Assembly: GCA_036850595.1 (NCBI GenBank)
Contig: CM072163.1
Span: 15,710,639-15,774,638 of the forward strand
Length of the DNA: 64,000 bases
Direction of reading: 5' to 3'
Origin: Rhyacichthys aspro
Taxonomy: Eukaryota; Chordata; Actinopteri; Gobiiformes; Rhyacichthyidae
Part shown: positions 37,801-50,200 of the stretch, one piece after another
Layout of the letters: every line of letters begins with the position of its first letter
Position numbering within the stretch: position 1 is the stretch's first letter
Position numbers and translations under genes: made by a program
The notes under the pieces: generated by a model
The model's input: the letters and a program-made list of their open reading frames with translations, nothing else
What the model was told of the DNA's origin: nothing
Database searches by the model: none

Positions 37801-40800
37801 GCCTCGGGAAAGTTTGCTCCAAATTAGTTCTTTGGGATCTCCCTAAATCCGGTGCTGGAGCGGGAGCACAGTTTTCTCATTTGTGATGTCACTCCGATGG
37901 ACAGCTCTGCCGAGGAAAAATTGTAAAACAAGAAAGAAATTGCAGCGGTGACAGTACCCTAGACGATTTTCGACTTCGGAATTGATAGTGCTGCTAAATC
38001 TAAGGCTGGGTTTGATATAAAAAAGTTCAGAGAGAGTTTGCAAAGTCGGTCTCAATGGAGCCGCTCCAGGCTGTACATTGATACAACATAACAGATGTCT
38101 CGCTTCTCTCATTTCCAGCTTTGAGAGAGGGCTGTTGTTCTTTCTTCCTCCCAGGCACTGATTGGACTGTATCCTTAACTAGAATATGTTCATTCATTTG
38201 CTTTTGTTACCGCTTGCATTGCTAATTAGTGTCTTGGAATTTGTCTTATTAGATTTTAATTATTATTGTTTTAATTGCAGCAAAACACTTTGCAACTCCT
38301 TGGAAAGCGCTTATTGCTTGGACCCAAAAAATGTTTTAGGAAAGCTATTAAATTAAGTGGTGCAGCCTTTCAAGTTCTCACAAGACAGGCCACCGCTGAA
38401 CACAGGGCAAACTCTGCAATTTAAAATAAATAAATAAAAAAAAGGAGCAGCTTAAAATAACACATCTACTGCATTGCATACAAAGGCTGGATGAGGATAA
38501 AAAGAGGTGGACAATTTTTCTTTTGTTACGAAAACGAAAGGTTGAATCAATTCGGAGAAAAATGCTGATAATAACAAATAACACTAATACCCATCTGTTG
38601 GTGACAGTGGCTCAATGTTCATAGATCCTCATGAATACCTCAGAGACTGGTTTCATATCGACTCGCTGCAAAGCTCTCTCGAACTCCGTCTCTATTTTAT
38701 TCTGTCCCTTTCTTCGCCTCCTTTGTGTTGGCATCGGCTCATCTGAGAAAAGTGCAGTGCTCTGATGTAACCGCCGGGCCATTGCGAGCCATCATTCATC
38801 AACACTGTATAGATATTGGGCTGAGTACGGGAGAGGAAGCAAGATGGAAGGCTTGGGCTCCAAATGGACTGTGTAATGTGGCAGGTGGGGAAAAAATAAT
38901 ATAGAAAGAGACACAAATCCACCAGAGACTGAGCGTCGTCCCGTAGCTGCAGAGTAAGTTCCTGGAAGTACACCTCGCTAATCCGCAAACCCAAAATTCC
39001 CCATCCGTCTGCTGCCAGGGACAGCATTGTTAGAGAGCTATTCCCCGCAGATAGGTAAATCTTTTCTCCCCTCTCTGCACTAAATGGCAACTAAATGTCA
39101 GACTTCTGTTCGAGCCCAAGTTCACCTTTATTGTCCCGCCTCATTTGCATGCCGAGGAGGAGCCGGCGAAGGAGAGATACAGCGCCGATGTGCAGGGAGA
39201 AGTCTATTTGAATAGGTCCACCGCTCTATTACAGCTATCTGTCCCGGCCATCTCATAAAACACAACCCCGGCTGCTCGTTGGCTTGCAAAACAGGCAAAC
39301 TAATTCAAGGCGTTTACAGCGGTTATGGGGGAAGTGACTCGGCATAAAAGGGCCTCCGTTTGCCAGGCAGGTATCCGGGTGGCAGATGGGGGACGTGATA
39401 GAATTGGAGGAGCCCTAAAGCGAGCGAAGTAAGTAGTGAGCACGATGTAATTTACGCTTCTATAAAACCTCCCCGAAGAGGCTTTTCACTGCTTTCCGGA
39501 GCCAAATTAGTTACAGATAACCATCTATATATCACATGCCTCACCTCACCTTTGGGTAATTTCCCAGTGCTCTCTAGCTCTCTGTGAGACCTTTTCTTAT
39601 GCCTCCTTTTTTCCCCTTAACACTCCACCTTTCTCGCTTCTTTTCTGAGTCATTTCGCCTTTTATTCTCGCTGTCGTCCTGCTCCCTCTGATTAGGCTTC
39701 ATCGTGCTTTCAGAAAAGGTGCGGGTCCACGTCCCACGGGAGATCACGCACGGCGGCTGTGTTTAAATACTTAATGGAACTTACCGCTATAGTGCTGATC
39801 GGATCGAATGGAAGGAGAGTTAAAAGTGAGGTTTTCCGAAGCAGCGACCTCAGCTCGCCAATTAGGGGCCGCTCCGTGATCGAGGTGACTAACAAGTAGA
39901 GAAAAAGTGGGCCAGAGCTGGAGCAGTAAAAGCTTTTGTCTTCGTTTTTCTTTATTTTTTTTTCTGTCTAATTTTTCATGCGCTGTTTAGAAAATCTATA
40001 GAAGGAGAATAGAAAATACAGACAGACTGTTGCTGAGCGCAGAGTAGAAGACTTGACTTGTGAATCAATATAATTACATTTGCTGGAGGCTGTAATCAAT
40101 GAACATTTGGAATGTGTTCAAAAACTCAGATGGAAAAATAACACATTTGCAAATAAACATGAAATGGCCCCGGAGCAATGTGCAGCTTGGTTATGACATG
40201 ATAATTGTGGGGTTATCAATAGTGCATCTAGTGATAGGCATACTGCAGAATAATCCATGTCATTTCAAACCAATAACCAGTCTGTGAGATTTTACTAACT
40301 ACGGGTATCTATAAAATATTAAAACACTCATTTCAATTGGTAAAATGAAATGGTGCATAAAAGACTCAACAGGTGAAATTATGTAAGTTGTAGTCCCTCC
40401 TTAGCCAGTTCACACTTATAATATTAAGCTAAAGCTCTTAAAGTTAATTAGCTCCAGTCACACATACTATTTCAAATCATACTTAATCACAAACTGTTTT
40501 GGAGCAGAGTAGCAGTAAAAGGACTCAGTGACTCAATGGTGTAAATTGAGGACTGCTCAACAGTTAATGGGTACAATTAAAAATGTGGGTTTTTTTCTCC
40601 CCCAATCCAAAGCTATTTGAGTGTTGTTGTTAGCCATTCTAGCTGCATTTGCTATTTTGTGCTTTCAATAGCAATACTCAATGAAACAATCCACACTAAT
40701 GTGAATTTAAGCAAAAGGGAATTCTGCGCTGAGCAGTTTAGCTGAAAAAATACCCCCTAAAGCAGCCTTATGTGACATGTATAATTATCCTTGGACATGA

Positions 40801-41153
40801 CAAATAGCAGGCTACCATTTTCTGCAGTAGTGGCTAACACAACATAGCTTGCAGCTCTGGCAAAACGGACAGTTTTTATTTTGTAAACAGCTAGCTACCT
40901 GAAAATAAATGCATTGCTACTGCATTTGTGTATTAACTATATGAGTTATAGGTTGTAGCTGTTGCCTCTTTTACCTGGTATATGCTGTTACTGTCCTGTT
41001 GCTGTAGGTTGTATTTTACACTTTTAACATCCTTCACCATTCAGAATTTGTTATTAGTAAAAATATAGTATATCTATCTGACTGGCAGGCTAACAAACTA
41101 GTAAGTAAAAGCTAGCATCTGTTCACCTACTGTAGCCCTGATTAGCCCCGGAC

Positions 41154-41203
<50 letters not shown>

Positions 41204-44200
41204 CTATCATCAATAATAATAATAATAATAATGATACCATTATTCAAATTTTTTATTTGCAAAAATGGATTTGATTTCAATTTATTTCAGTGGTAGGCAT
41301 ATGTTTTATGCACCTGTTTTTGCAGGCTAACAGGTGCTCAGAGGCTGCTATCCTTTACGCCTCTGAGCCAAACACCAAAACACATTGATCAGTTAGAACT
41401 AACACTTGATTAAATTCATAGTATTTTTCAAAATTTGTTTTGAACTCAAACCAAAACATTTTCTGCAATTTAAATTCTGCAAGTCTTCTTCAAAACTACC
41501 AGCATTTTATTCTACTATACTACTATACTACTTATATTTCCCCATTACCAGATACACACATTATCCAATATTTTACATTTTATATATCATTAATATATAT
41601 TATATAATATCATATCAATGATTACACCAATGCCCTGGGCCCGTTGAATGATTGAATGAATCATTAGTAAGGCTATGACTAACCAGTGTTACATCATTGT
41701 GCAAAATTCAACAGCTCCAATTAAGTCGTCCAAGTTTAAAAACAATGTCTAATATCCTTGATCAATGCTCTCTTGCTCAGAGCTTTACTGGCAGCAAAAA
41801 CAGAACAGAAAATCCGGTGAAGGTAGCAACTTTGCCCTTAATTAATTTGAGAAAAAACATGTAGCCTTTGTGTAGCCTGAGGGCCTCAATGAAATTTGAC
41901 TTCATTATACTATTGGTTACCATTATAATTCGCCATAAAGCTGACATTAGAAAAAAAATAAAAAATACATGTGATTGCCAAGGTCTGCTCTAATGAGGAG
42001 CTGTAATAAGCTCTGATCTCATCACTAGGGTTAAGAGTGGATTATGCAGAGAGTTTCAAACAAAGCTCTCAACATTGTTAAAGCAGTAGGACTGTTAGGG
42101 CAAAGAGTAAAACCATCCCCTAAATTAACTCCGCAGTTATCTGACTTTTTAATGTGAAATCGCTTTAAATGCAAAGCGAGAACATTTGCAACAAGAGAAT
42201 TGTAAAGTGTGAGGGTTGTGAGTCACTGATGGCTGGCTTTAGATGGCACTGAGGGCAAATGAATAAACACACTTTGTCTACAGAAGCCACAGACTGGGTA
42301 TTATATTATTGATAGACGCTGCGTCAGGTCTGGAATATTGAAGTCTATTTCTTTGTGTGCTGCTGCAAAGCATGTCATAAGCTCTGCCTTCCCAAGAATC
42401 AAAACGTCCTTTATTTGACCTGTTCCATTGAGATGGCACTGAGAAGATTGACATTTCTGCCCGAGTGAGAATGAACTATTGTCCAATCAGAAGGCTACAG
42501 CGATCATCTCCACCTTTTAGTCGCTGTTCTGTGTAGCCTTTGTGAAAGGGGAAAAACATCTAGAAGTGTGCAAACATGGCCTTACCACTATGGTATTCCT
42601 CTAGTGAAAACATGTATGGACAGTAAAACTAGGAAAATAAAATACCAGTTTCTATATTTGTTCTGATAAAGCAGAAGTTAGCTTTGAACGGCTTATCAGA
42701 ATCTCAAAGTCTGAAAGTGTAACGCCTTGGGAAGATTTAATGTAGACGTTACAAAACAGTCACCTTTTTGCCACAGAAAATAATTAGTGTCAGGCCGACT
42801 GGAATGAGTTGACATTTTTGTCTCAGGAGTCAGTTGGCAACAGTTTGCTCCAAATTAATTCTGTGGTATCACCCCAAATCCAACACTTGAGCCTGAGTTG
42901 ATCCTAGTGTTGTATTCAAGACCACACTGAGAGTGCCCTGTGCATAACAAACTGGAAGAGATACCAGGGAACAGATATGAAATCCAAACACCATAAATCC
43001 ATTTTTAGACCAAGTGCAAACTGGAGGGGTTCACAAACAGAGTGTATTGAGATCAAGACCAAAACGATCAGGTCGAGACCAAGAAAAGACCAAGACAATG
43101 AAAGAATGAGTCAAGACAAAAAACAACATATACTACACTGGAGCACATACTGGAATAATACAATGTCAAAAGTCAGACAGTCCAAGTCAAAAAATATTCT
43201 ATCTCATGGAGGTGAGTGTCTGGTCAAGAAAGCATTTAGAGTGAGAGCAACATTTCTGATGGAACAAAAAATGAAATGAAATAAGTTTTCATCCAGTCAC
43301 AAAAGGGATACTTTTTCCAATGAGATGAAATCGTTCAGGTTTAGTACACAATCAAAAGATTTATGAGGGCACACAAACCTGTCATGGCTTAATTTAAAAT
43401 CTTGGGAAGTACAAAATGACTCCAAGACTTTTAAAAAAAGAGTGATGTTGAGTACTTCCAAACTGGGTTATATATATGATAAGTATTATTAAGGGGTAAG
43501 ACTTAGTATGATGAATTAAGTCTTTACCATAGTGTAAGTTATGTGTGTCCGCCCTATTACAAGTATATATTGCCTTTGGACTCTCTCCCAGACATGACAT
43601 CACATGGAAGTATTTATCTTCAGTATATTAGGAGAGGATTTGTCTTTGCCAAACTATTATCTCATAGGATTAACACCAGAGCTGACTAAATATCATCACT
43701 GTCACCCATGTGGAGTTTACTCATGGCATATAAGAATCTCCAGCTTCATTTTGTCCCTGAAAATTTGAGCAGATCTTTACAACAAATGGGACCAACAGGA
43801 ATCTCTTTAATGGCGTTTGAATGCTATTTTGGCCATGTAATCCCTGTTCTGTCTGGAATTTATGTATTTTTGCAGTGGTACACTTGTTTTTCAAACCCAA
43901 CGAAATCACAATCGGAAAAAAGTGTTGGGAAAAGATAGAAAAGTTAGTAGTAATAGTCTACCACTTGGTCTGATCTGTCTATTAATACGACACGTTAGTG
44001 ATTGCCTGCTTTACCTCGTGTCCCGTTGAAGAAGAGGGTCTGTCGGCGGGGATTCTGGATCACCACTATGGAGCCGTCGTAGTTCTGCAGGCGGCAGGAG
44101 ATCTGGGCCGTACCTCCCTCCAACACCGTCACATTCTCCGCCTGCACCGCCTGACAGTGGGCTGAGGAGAGAAACAAAATGAACACTATGTAAGACTGAG

Positions 44201-47200
44201 CCACACGAAGAGAAAGAAACAAACAAACAAACAAAAAAAAGCTAAATTAGACCAGGGACAAGGAGTGGGAACAGACGCAGAGAAAAAGAGATGTTCAATT
44301 TCACTCCACTTTGAGATAGAACCTTTGAAAATAAGGTACTTAAAGCATCCTTCATTTGCTCGCTGTTTATCATACAGCCACAGCAAAGAAGAAAAAGTGA
44401 GGGAGAGAAAGAAGACAAAGTGATAAAGAGGGAAAAAACAGTAAGCTTTAAAAGCACTAAAGGACTGAAACGAAGAGAGAGCCCTTATGAACAGTGTGTT
44501 CTTTTGATTAGAATAAGGATGATTATAATTACAGCCATTCATCTGTTATGTGCACAAACACACGCACACACCAAACAGCAATAATGCCTCCGGCTAGTCT
44601 GAACAGTATAAAACAACACACACTTTTGAATGCATAATGTCTTATTAAAGCTCTAAGTGACTGTCAGTTCTGGATGTACACACAAAAAAGGTACACCTGA
44701 GCGCACAGATGCATAAAAAAACAAAAAACACATTCAAACGCTCATTCAAAAAACAAATAACCTCAGGAGAAAGTATTTTTGCCCATCTAATTCATAGTAT
44801 TATCTTTTATCATAGCTCTACGAACAGCTCTTAAATAATGAAAAATCTGTGACTATTCAGCAGTTCCGAGGACACTTCTTGCATTCTGAGTGGAGTGTCT
44901 CAACCAGACGGCAAATAATTCAATTAATTCTATACAACTCATATGTGAAGCTTAAAGATATGTAGCATTTACCCACAAGGTTTCCTTTACAGGGTCAAGT
45001 ACTATATGTTCCAAATGCTTTTGGAAAACTGTAGAAAACAAGTTTTGATTTAAAAAATAGTGAACATTAAATAGGAACGTATTTTGCAAACCCAGTCCAT
45101 CAGCAGAGAAGTGTAATGGCCGTCATCAGTATCAGTAGAGAGTAAGATGAGCCAGAAGTCAGTGCATTAGTCCTAGGGAATGAGAAGAGGTTGGGAAATG
45201 CATATGCAACTACTTTCATCTGAAATCATATTTCAAACAAACTTGTCTCGGCCTAGAATCCAATATTTTTAGACAATGGAGTGGAAAAGCAGCGGGGTGC
45301 CTCTTTGATGTTGCTGACAGGCTGACTTTGTAATGAGGAGGTTGATTATGCTCTGATTGGAGCACCCTCCATGTTTGTGGGTCAGGCTGTTGACACGGCC
45401 CAGCTGAGTCACATCTCCCACGGAGCACAATGGACACAGTGGAATCCAAATCATTTGCAGAGCAATTAGTTATATAGCTCAAGCCAGGAGTGGAAAGTGA
45501 TTGCCTTGAAGAGAGGACCATCTCGCTGGGCTCCCCAAACTAGTATTTACCAATTTGCATCCCAATTTGCATTCCATCTCTCTTTGGCAAAATGGTGACA
45601 GTGGGGAGGATTTAGAACAGGAACAACATCAATATTGATGCATAATGATGGAGCGTGCAATAAGAAGTGGCGATAAAGATGGCAGAGCTCTATAGGGTTC
45701 GGTTTACGTCTGGGTCTGGCAGTGGCTCTGAGCTTTGTAAAACACCTTTACAAGGCAGGAGCAGTTCAGAGACAAACAGATGGCTGCTGCGGAGCATGAG
45801 CTGCTGACTTGACTGCTTTGGGCCACAATGTCTTTATCTGCACCTGTCATAAGTTAGAGTGTGTGCATGTACAATATGCTGCTATGTGTGTGGGATATGC
45901 ATATGCGGCGGATGGCATATCACAATTAAACTGCTTTGACATCATCTGATCTTTCCAACTTCCTCCAAATTTAATTCTCCTCTCGATTTTAATCTCTTTT
46001 AATGAAATAGTCAAAGCCTACATATTCATCACATCACTGAGAGACACAGTGGATATTGAACTGAAGGCAGAGGCAAAACCAAGTGAGGATAAAGACAAAG
46101 GGGACTCTAATACTCCATGGAAGAAGAGGGAAAAAAACTTGACAATTACCACTAATTGTAGTCATTATTGCTCCCATTCTCTGCATCAATATTGTGATTC
46201 ATATCTTAGACCATCAGGGCCTGCCACCGCCATCCCAATTATTTTTGTAATGGCTGTTATTACTCATCACCGTAGCAACCAGGCTAGGCTGCCATTGTTT
46301 TAAACGGCGTTAATTGTAACAGCGCTGTGGTGCATCAGGCCAAAGTTGCAGTGCGGCGTGTTATCAGTGACCCGTCATGACTGTGAGAGAATGAGGGCTT
46401 AAAGCGGGACTCGCAGTGGCTTCACACGAGGAAAAAAAAGTGGTCAAGAGTTCGCTTTTGGGAGGAGGCCAGCAGAACTAATTAGCTGTCCATTTGTACG
46501 CCTACTCATCCTGACAGCTGTCACCCGTTAAAAGCAATGAGCCGCGGCAGTTCGTGTCGCCGTAACACACACGGGGAAAAGAAACACAGGAGAAAAAAAA
46601 AACTGTTAGCTGCGAGCGAGATGGCTGGCTGGCATCCGACATGGCGCGCTGCGAGATGCCACCGGCAACACCTGCTGGATTGTGGATGATCAATGTGGGT
46701 ACATGCAACAGAGATGGGACGGCACGGTAGGGAAGTGCCGGCTCTAACCAGGAAATGCTAGCGGGGAGTTAGAAAGCCATAGTTTTGGGATGATAATAAT
46801 GCAGCTGCTGCGGGTTGGACGCCATATACAAGCGATGACGCATATACTTCGCCTCGCTCATAACCCAGCTGGGTAAAGCACTTCAGTCTGACTGTAGGTT
46901 TTATAGGCTGACATTCACATCAAGGCCAAGAGCTTGCGCCTGTGATCACGGTGCACTACGGGTAATAAGGAGGAGTAGGGAGGGGAAGCAACCTCCATGA
47001 CAGAGATATTAATCTGCCCCCTATTAAAATGTGTGCCCATAATAAAACACTCCATAAGCATTGAATCATATTAAGAGAGAATGCAGAGGGGAATCGATAC
47101 CGTGAAAGGCTATGATCAACAGATAAATAACAAGGGGGGCAAACAAAACCCTCAATTCTCTCTCCAGCCAAGCGGGGGCAGTATTTTATAGCAGTGAATT

Positions 47201-50200
47201 CACTTTGCCCCCTTTGTCACCACGACCTCAGGCTGAAAAAAGGAGCCTTTATTTACCACAGCACTAGAGATCAGGGAAAAGGCCATCATTTCAAACTCTA
47301 CAAACAAATAAATAAGCAATAGCTGCACAAATTCATAAGACAAGGCCTGTTCGGGGGCCTGTCCTAATGGTCCCGCAATGGCCTTGAGTTATACGCCCAG
47401 GGAGGCAGGGGATCGAGGAGTTAAAAGACAGGGATTTGGGAGGCAGCCAGGTGGTTTGGCGACTCACCCTCGATCACGGTAAATTCTCGAAACTCTAGCT
47501 CGGGCGTTTGCTGAATTACCGAGCTACCCCTGCTGCTTGCTCTATCTGTCCCTGTTTCACGAGTGAACTGAGGACAAGACAGCATAAAAAGACAAGCAAC
47601 ATAAGAGATGGGCTGTCTCCGTTTGCCCCTAAACAAGCCCCTTATGTGTATCCTCCGAGCGGCGCAGTCACTGTCTTCCTATTCATTATCTCTCATTATC
47701 TTTGAATTGGAAGTGGGCCAAGCGCTCTGGGTTTTTTTTTCTTCGCATGCAGGCCACGGATTCGGTGCAGGAGAATACAATGTCTACAAAGTATTCACGG
47801 CTGAAATTAAAACAATAACGCCGGCATATATTCTTCTCCTTTATGGAAACTTCCCATCTGGATAGACCATTATTGCCGGAGTCTGTTGGGCGAGTCGGTT
47901 TCTTAAGGGTGCATGCAAATGAACCCCTGTAATGTTTATGTGTTAGCTCTCGGTTAATCAGAGTTGGGATATACTTGTTAAAAAAAAAAAAAAAAAAAAA
48001 AAGGCTGACTTTGAGGTTTTTCTTATATGTCTCTTGCCTCTTTTCACCCGGGCTAAAATTATCACTCCATCTCTCGGAGGAAGGCAAAACGCTGCCAATC
48101 AAATCCAGCGCGCAGAAAGAAACGCTCCTTGTATAAATAATACATAATCCTTTACAAATCCCGCACTCATCTTTCTCATTACATTGGTTCTGTCGCTTTT
48201 TTCCACAGCCCTCCCTTACCCCTGCTATGCTTGCTTGGGCTTTCGTTTCCATTTTAAAAGTATCTTAGTCCGCCGTACTTCCTTCCTCCGTGCCTAATCT
48301 ATTCCAAACATCTCTCATTTTTATACAACCCTCTCCATCTATCTCTGTCTTCACAACCTCTTGCCAGATTTGATCCTTCATTTTTCCTCCCGTCATCACG
48401 CCCTCCTGCCCGTATCTTTTATTACATCGCTTACAATGTATCTTCCCCCATCATCACTTTCTACCGCCATATTTCCATATTTGTCTCGGCTGCATTAACA
48501 GTGGCCATCGGAGTCACCACCAAACAGCTGAAACTGTTAAAATGCATTGCAATTTACTTAAATGAAGCAAATACATCATTTTGTGTAATTATGCAAGAGG
48601 CACAGAACTGGGGAAAGAAGGTATAGAAGGATAGAAGGATGTAACATATGCTGAACCACTCCATTTTGTGTATTACAGCTTTACGAGTCTGGCAGCTGCA
48701 CCATTTATTTGTGCATTTATTCAAACCAAAACCAAACTAAGGCCATTTACTTATTGGCTCTTGGGATTTTAAGCAATGAGGACACACTACACACAACAAG
48801 AGGGTGTGTTAACCAAATATTTTGACAGGTTTTGTTTTAGCAGTGACGGAAAAATCGAAAATCCCATCCGTCATTTTGACAGATTATTCTGAGGGTGATT
48901 TATTGTAATTCCTACTCCTGTCCAGTTGGTGGCGAATGTGCGTATTAATTAGTAATTATCTTGAATGGTGTCATCTTTGTCACCGCTGAATTCAGTTGCA
49001 AAAATGACACAAGTGTGAGTAGTTTCTTCAAAAGGCTAAATAGTTGTGATATTGTTGATAAAAGGTAAAAGAAATAAAGAAAAATAAAGATGAAAAAAGA
49101 GGAAATGATGCCGTGGAGGATGAAGGACAAACAGACAACACTTAACAGCTGTTATGGGACAATCAAGCAGTTCAATTTTGTTATTTTCTTGTAGTCAGAA
49201 TCATATTTTGTAATATACTGCGTTCTATACCTGCCTGTTTAAGCACAAGTGCTGTTTTTGTTCATCTGTTGTTCTTAAATAAAACGAATAATAAAACTTT
49301 CTCACTCATCGTCATTTTGACCGACAGAGTTGTAACATTTCGGTCATAATTTATTATTAGCTATCATTTTAATTTTCATACTTCTTACGTCTTGCAAATT
49401 CTTAAAATGTGAGTAAAAAGAAAAGCTATTATAAATATTATTAAAGTATGAAAATGATAGGTAATAATAAATGATGACAGAAATGTTACAACTCTGTCGG
49501 TCAAAATGACGATGAGTGAGAAAGTCGAACGCGACCTCTGCACAAAACATAAAACGTAACCAATTAAACCAAACTTGAATCAATTTGTGAATTAACAGTG
49601 GTTATGTTGTAGTGAGTGAACAATGTCTGTGTGTGGTGTTGAAAAGTACAGAACTAAGCAAAAATGTGTAACTAAACTTAAGTATAGAGACCACCAGTAA
49701 ACAAAACTATACCATAATCAAAGCTAAACCACACCAAAAGTAAAACAAGGATGTTGAATGTGGCAAACAGTACATAAAAGTACGTTGACATTTATTAACT
49801 CACTTTCTCTCTTGCCCTGATTGGTTTCAAGCAGTGGATGGAACATTTAGTCCTAGTCGTGTTTGCTGTGTGAAATAATAAAGCACCATCCAGACTGAGA
49901 AGCACAAAGTTTAGGGGTTATGCAACATCTGACAACCTCTCTGTCCTCTAGGTTTGGAGTAAAAAAAAAAAATTAAATAAAAAAGATCTTACAGTTGATT
50001 AAAACCTATTTTCCAGCAACTACGGTCTACAGTTCAGAGGGTACAGGTGTTTCTTTTTGAATCCGCTGAAGCAGACACACTTACTTGAGACTTGAGAACT
50101 CCAGAGGTTTTATGACTTGTTGCTATACAGCTGTGATTTTAATTTATTTATATATATACACATATTATATTTATTGACAACTGCAACAAAAAGTAGTAGA

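Larger units (their letters stand above)
35890..44014 (-). other. cadm4: cadm4 intron within Ig1 (8.1 kb)
   Basis: This intron holds a pair of related dispersed repeats (37510-37860 and 42590-42905), two AAGTC/AGACC-type repeats, and an ATT/AAT inverted microsatellite at 41153-41232. The part 38600-39900 has balanced composition with few simple repeats and may hold conserved non-coding sequence, which cannot be tested here. No gene was recognised. Confidence 0.6.

Noticed and set aside
47686..48252. 188-codon minus-strand frame
   Set aside because: It reads through a 23-base poly-A/T tract (a Phe run) and shows no family features.
49296..49525. Canonical microRNA precursor
   Set aside because: Arms of about 75 bp and near-perfect pairing are unlike a typical pre-miRNA; a fold-back element is the simpler reading.
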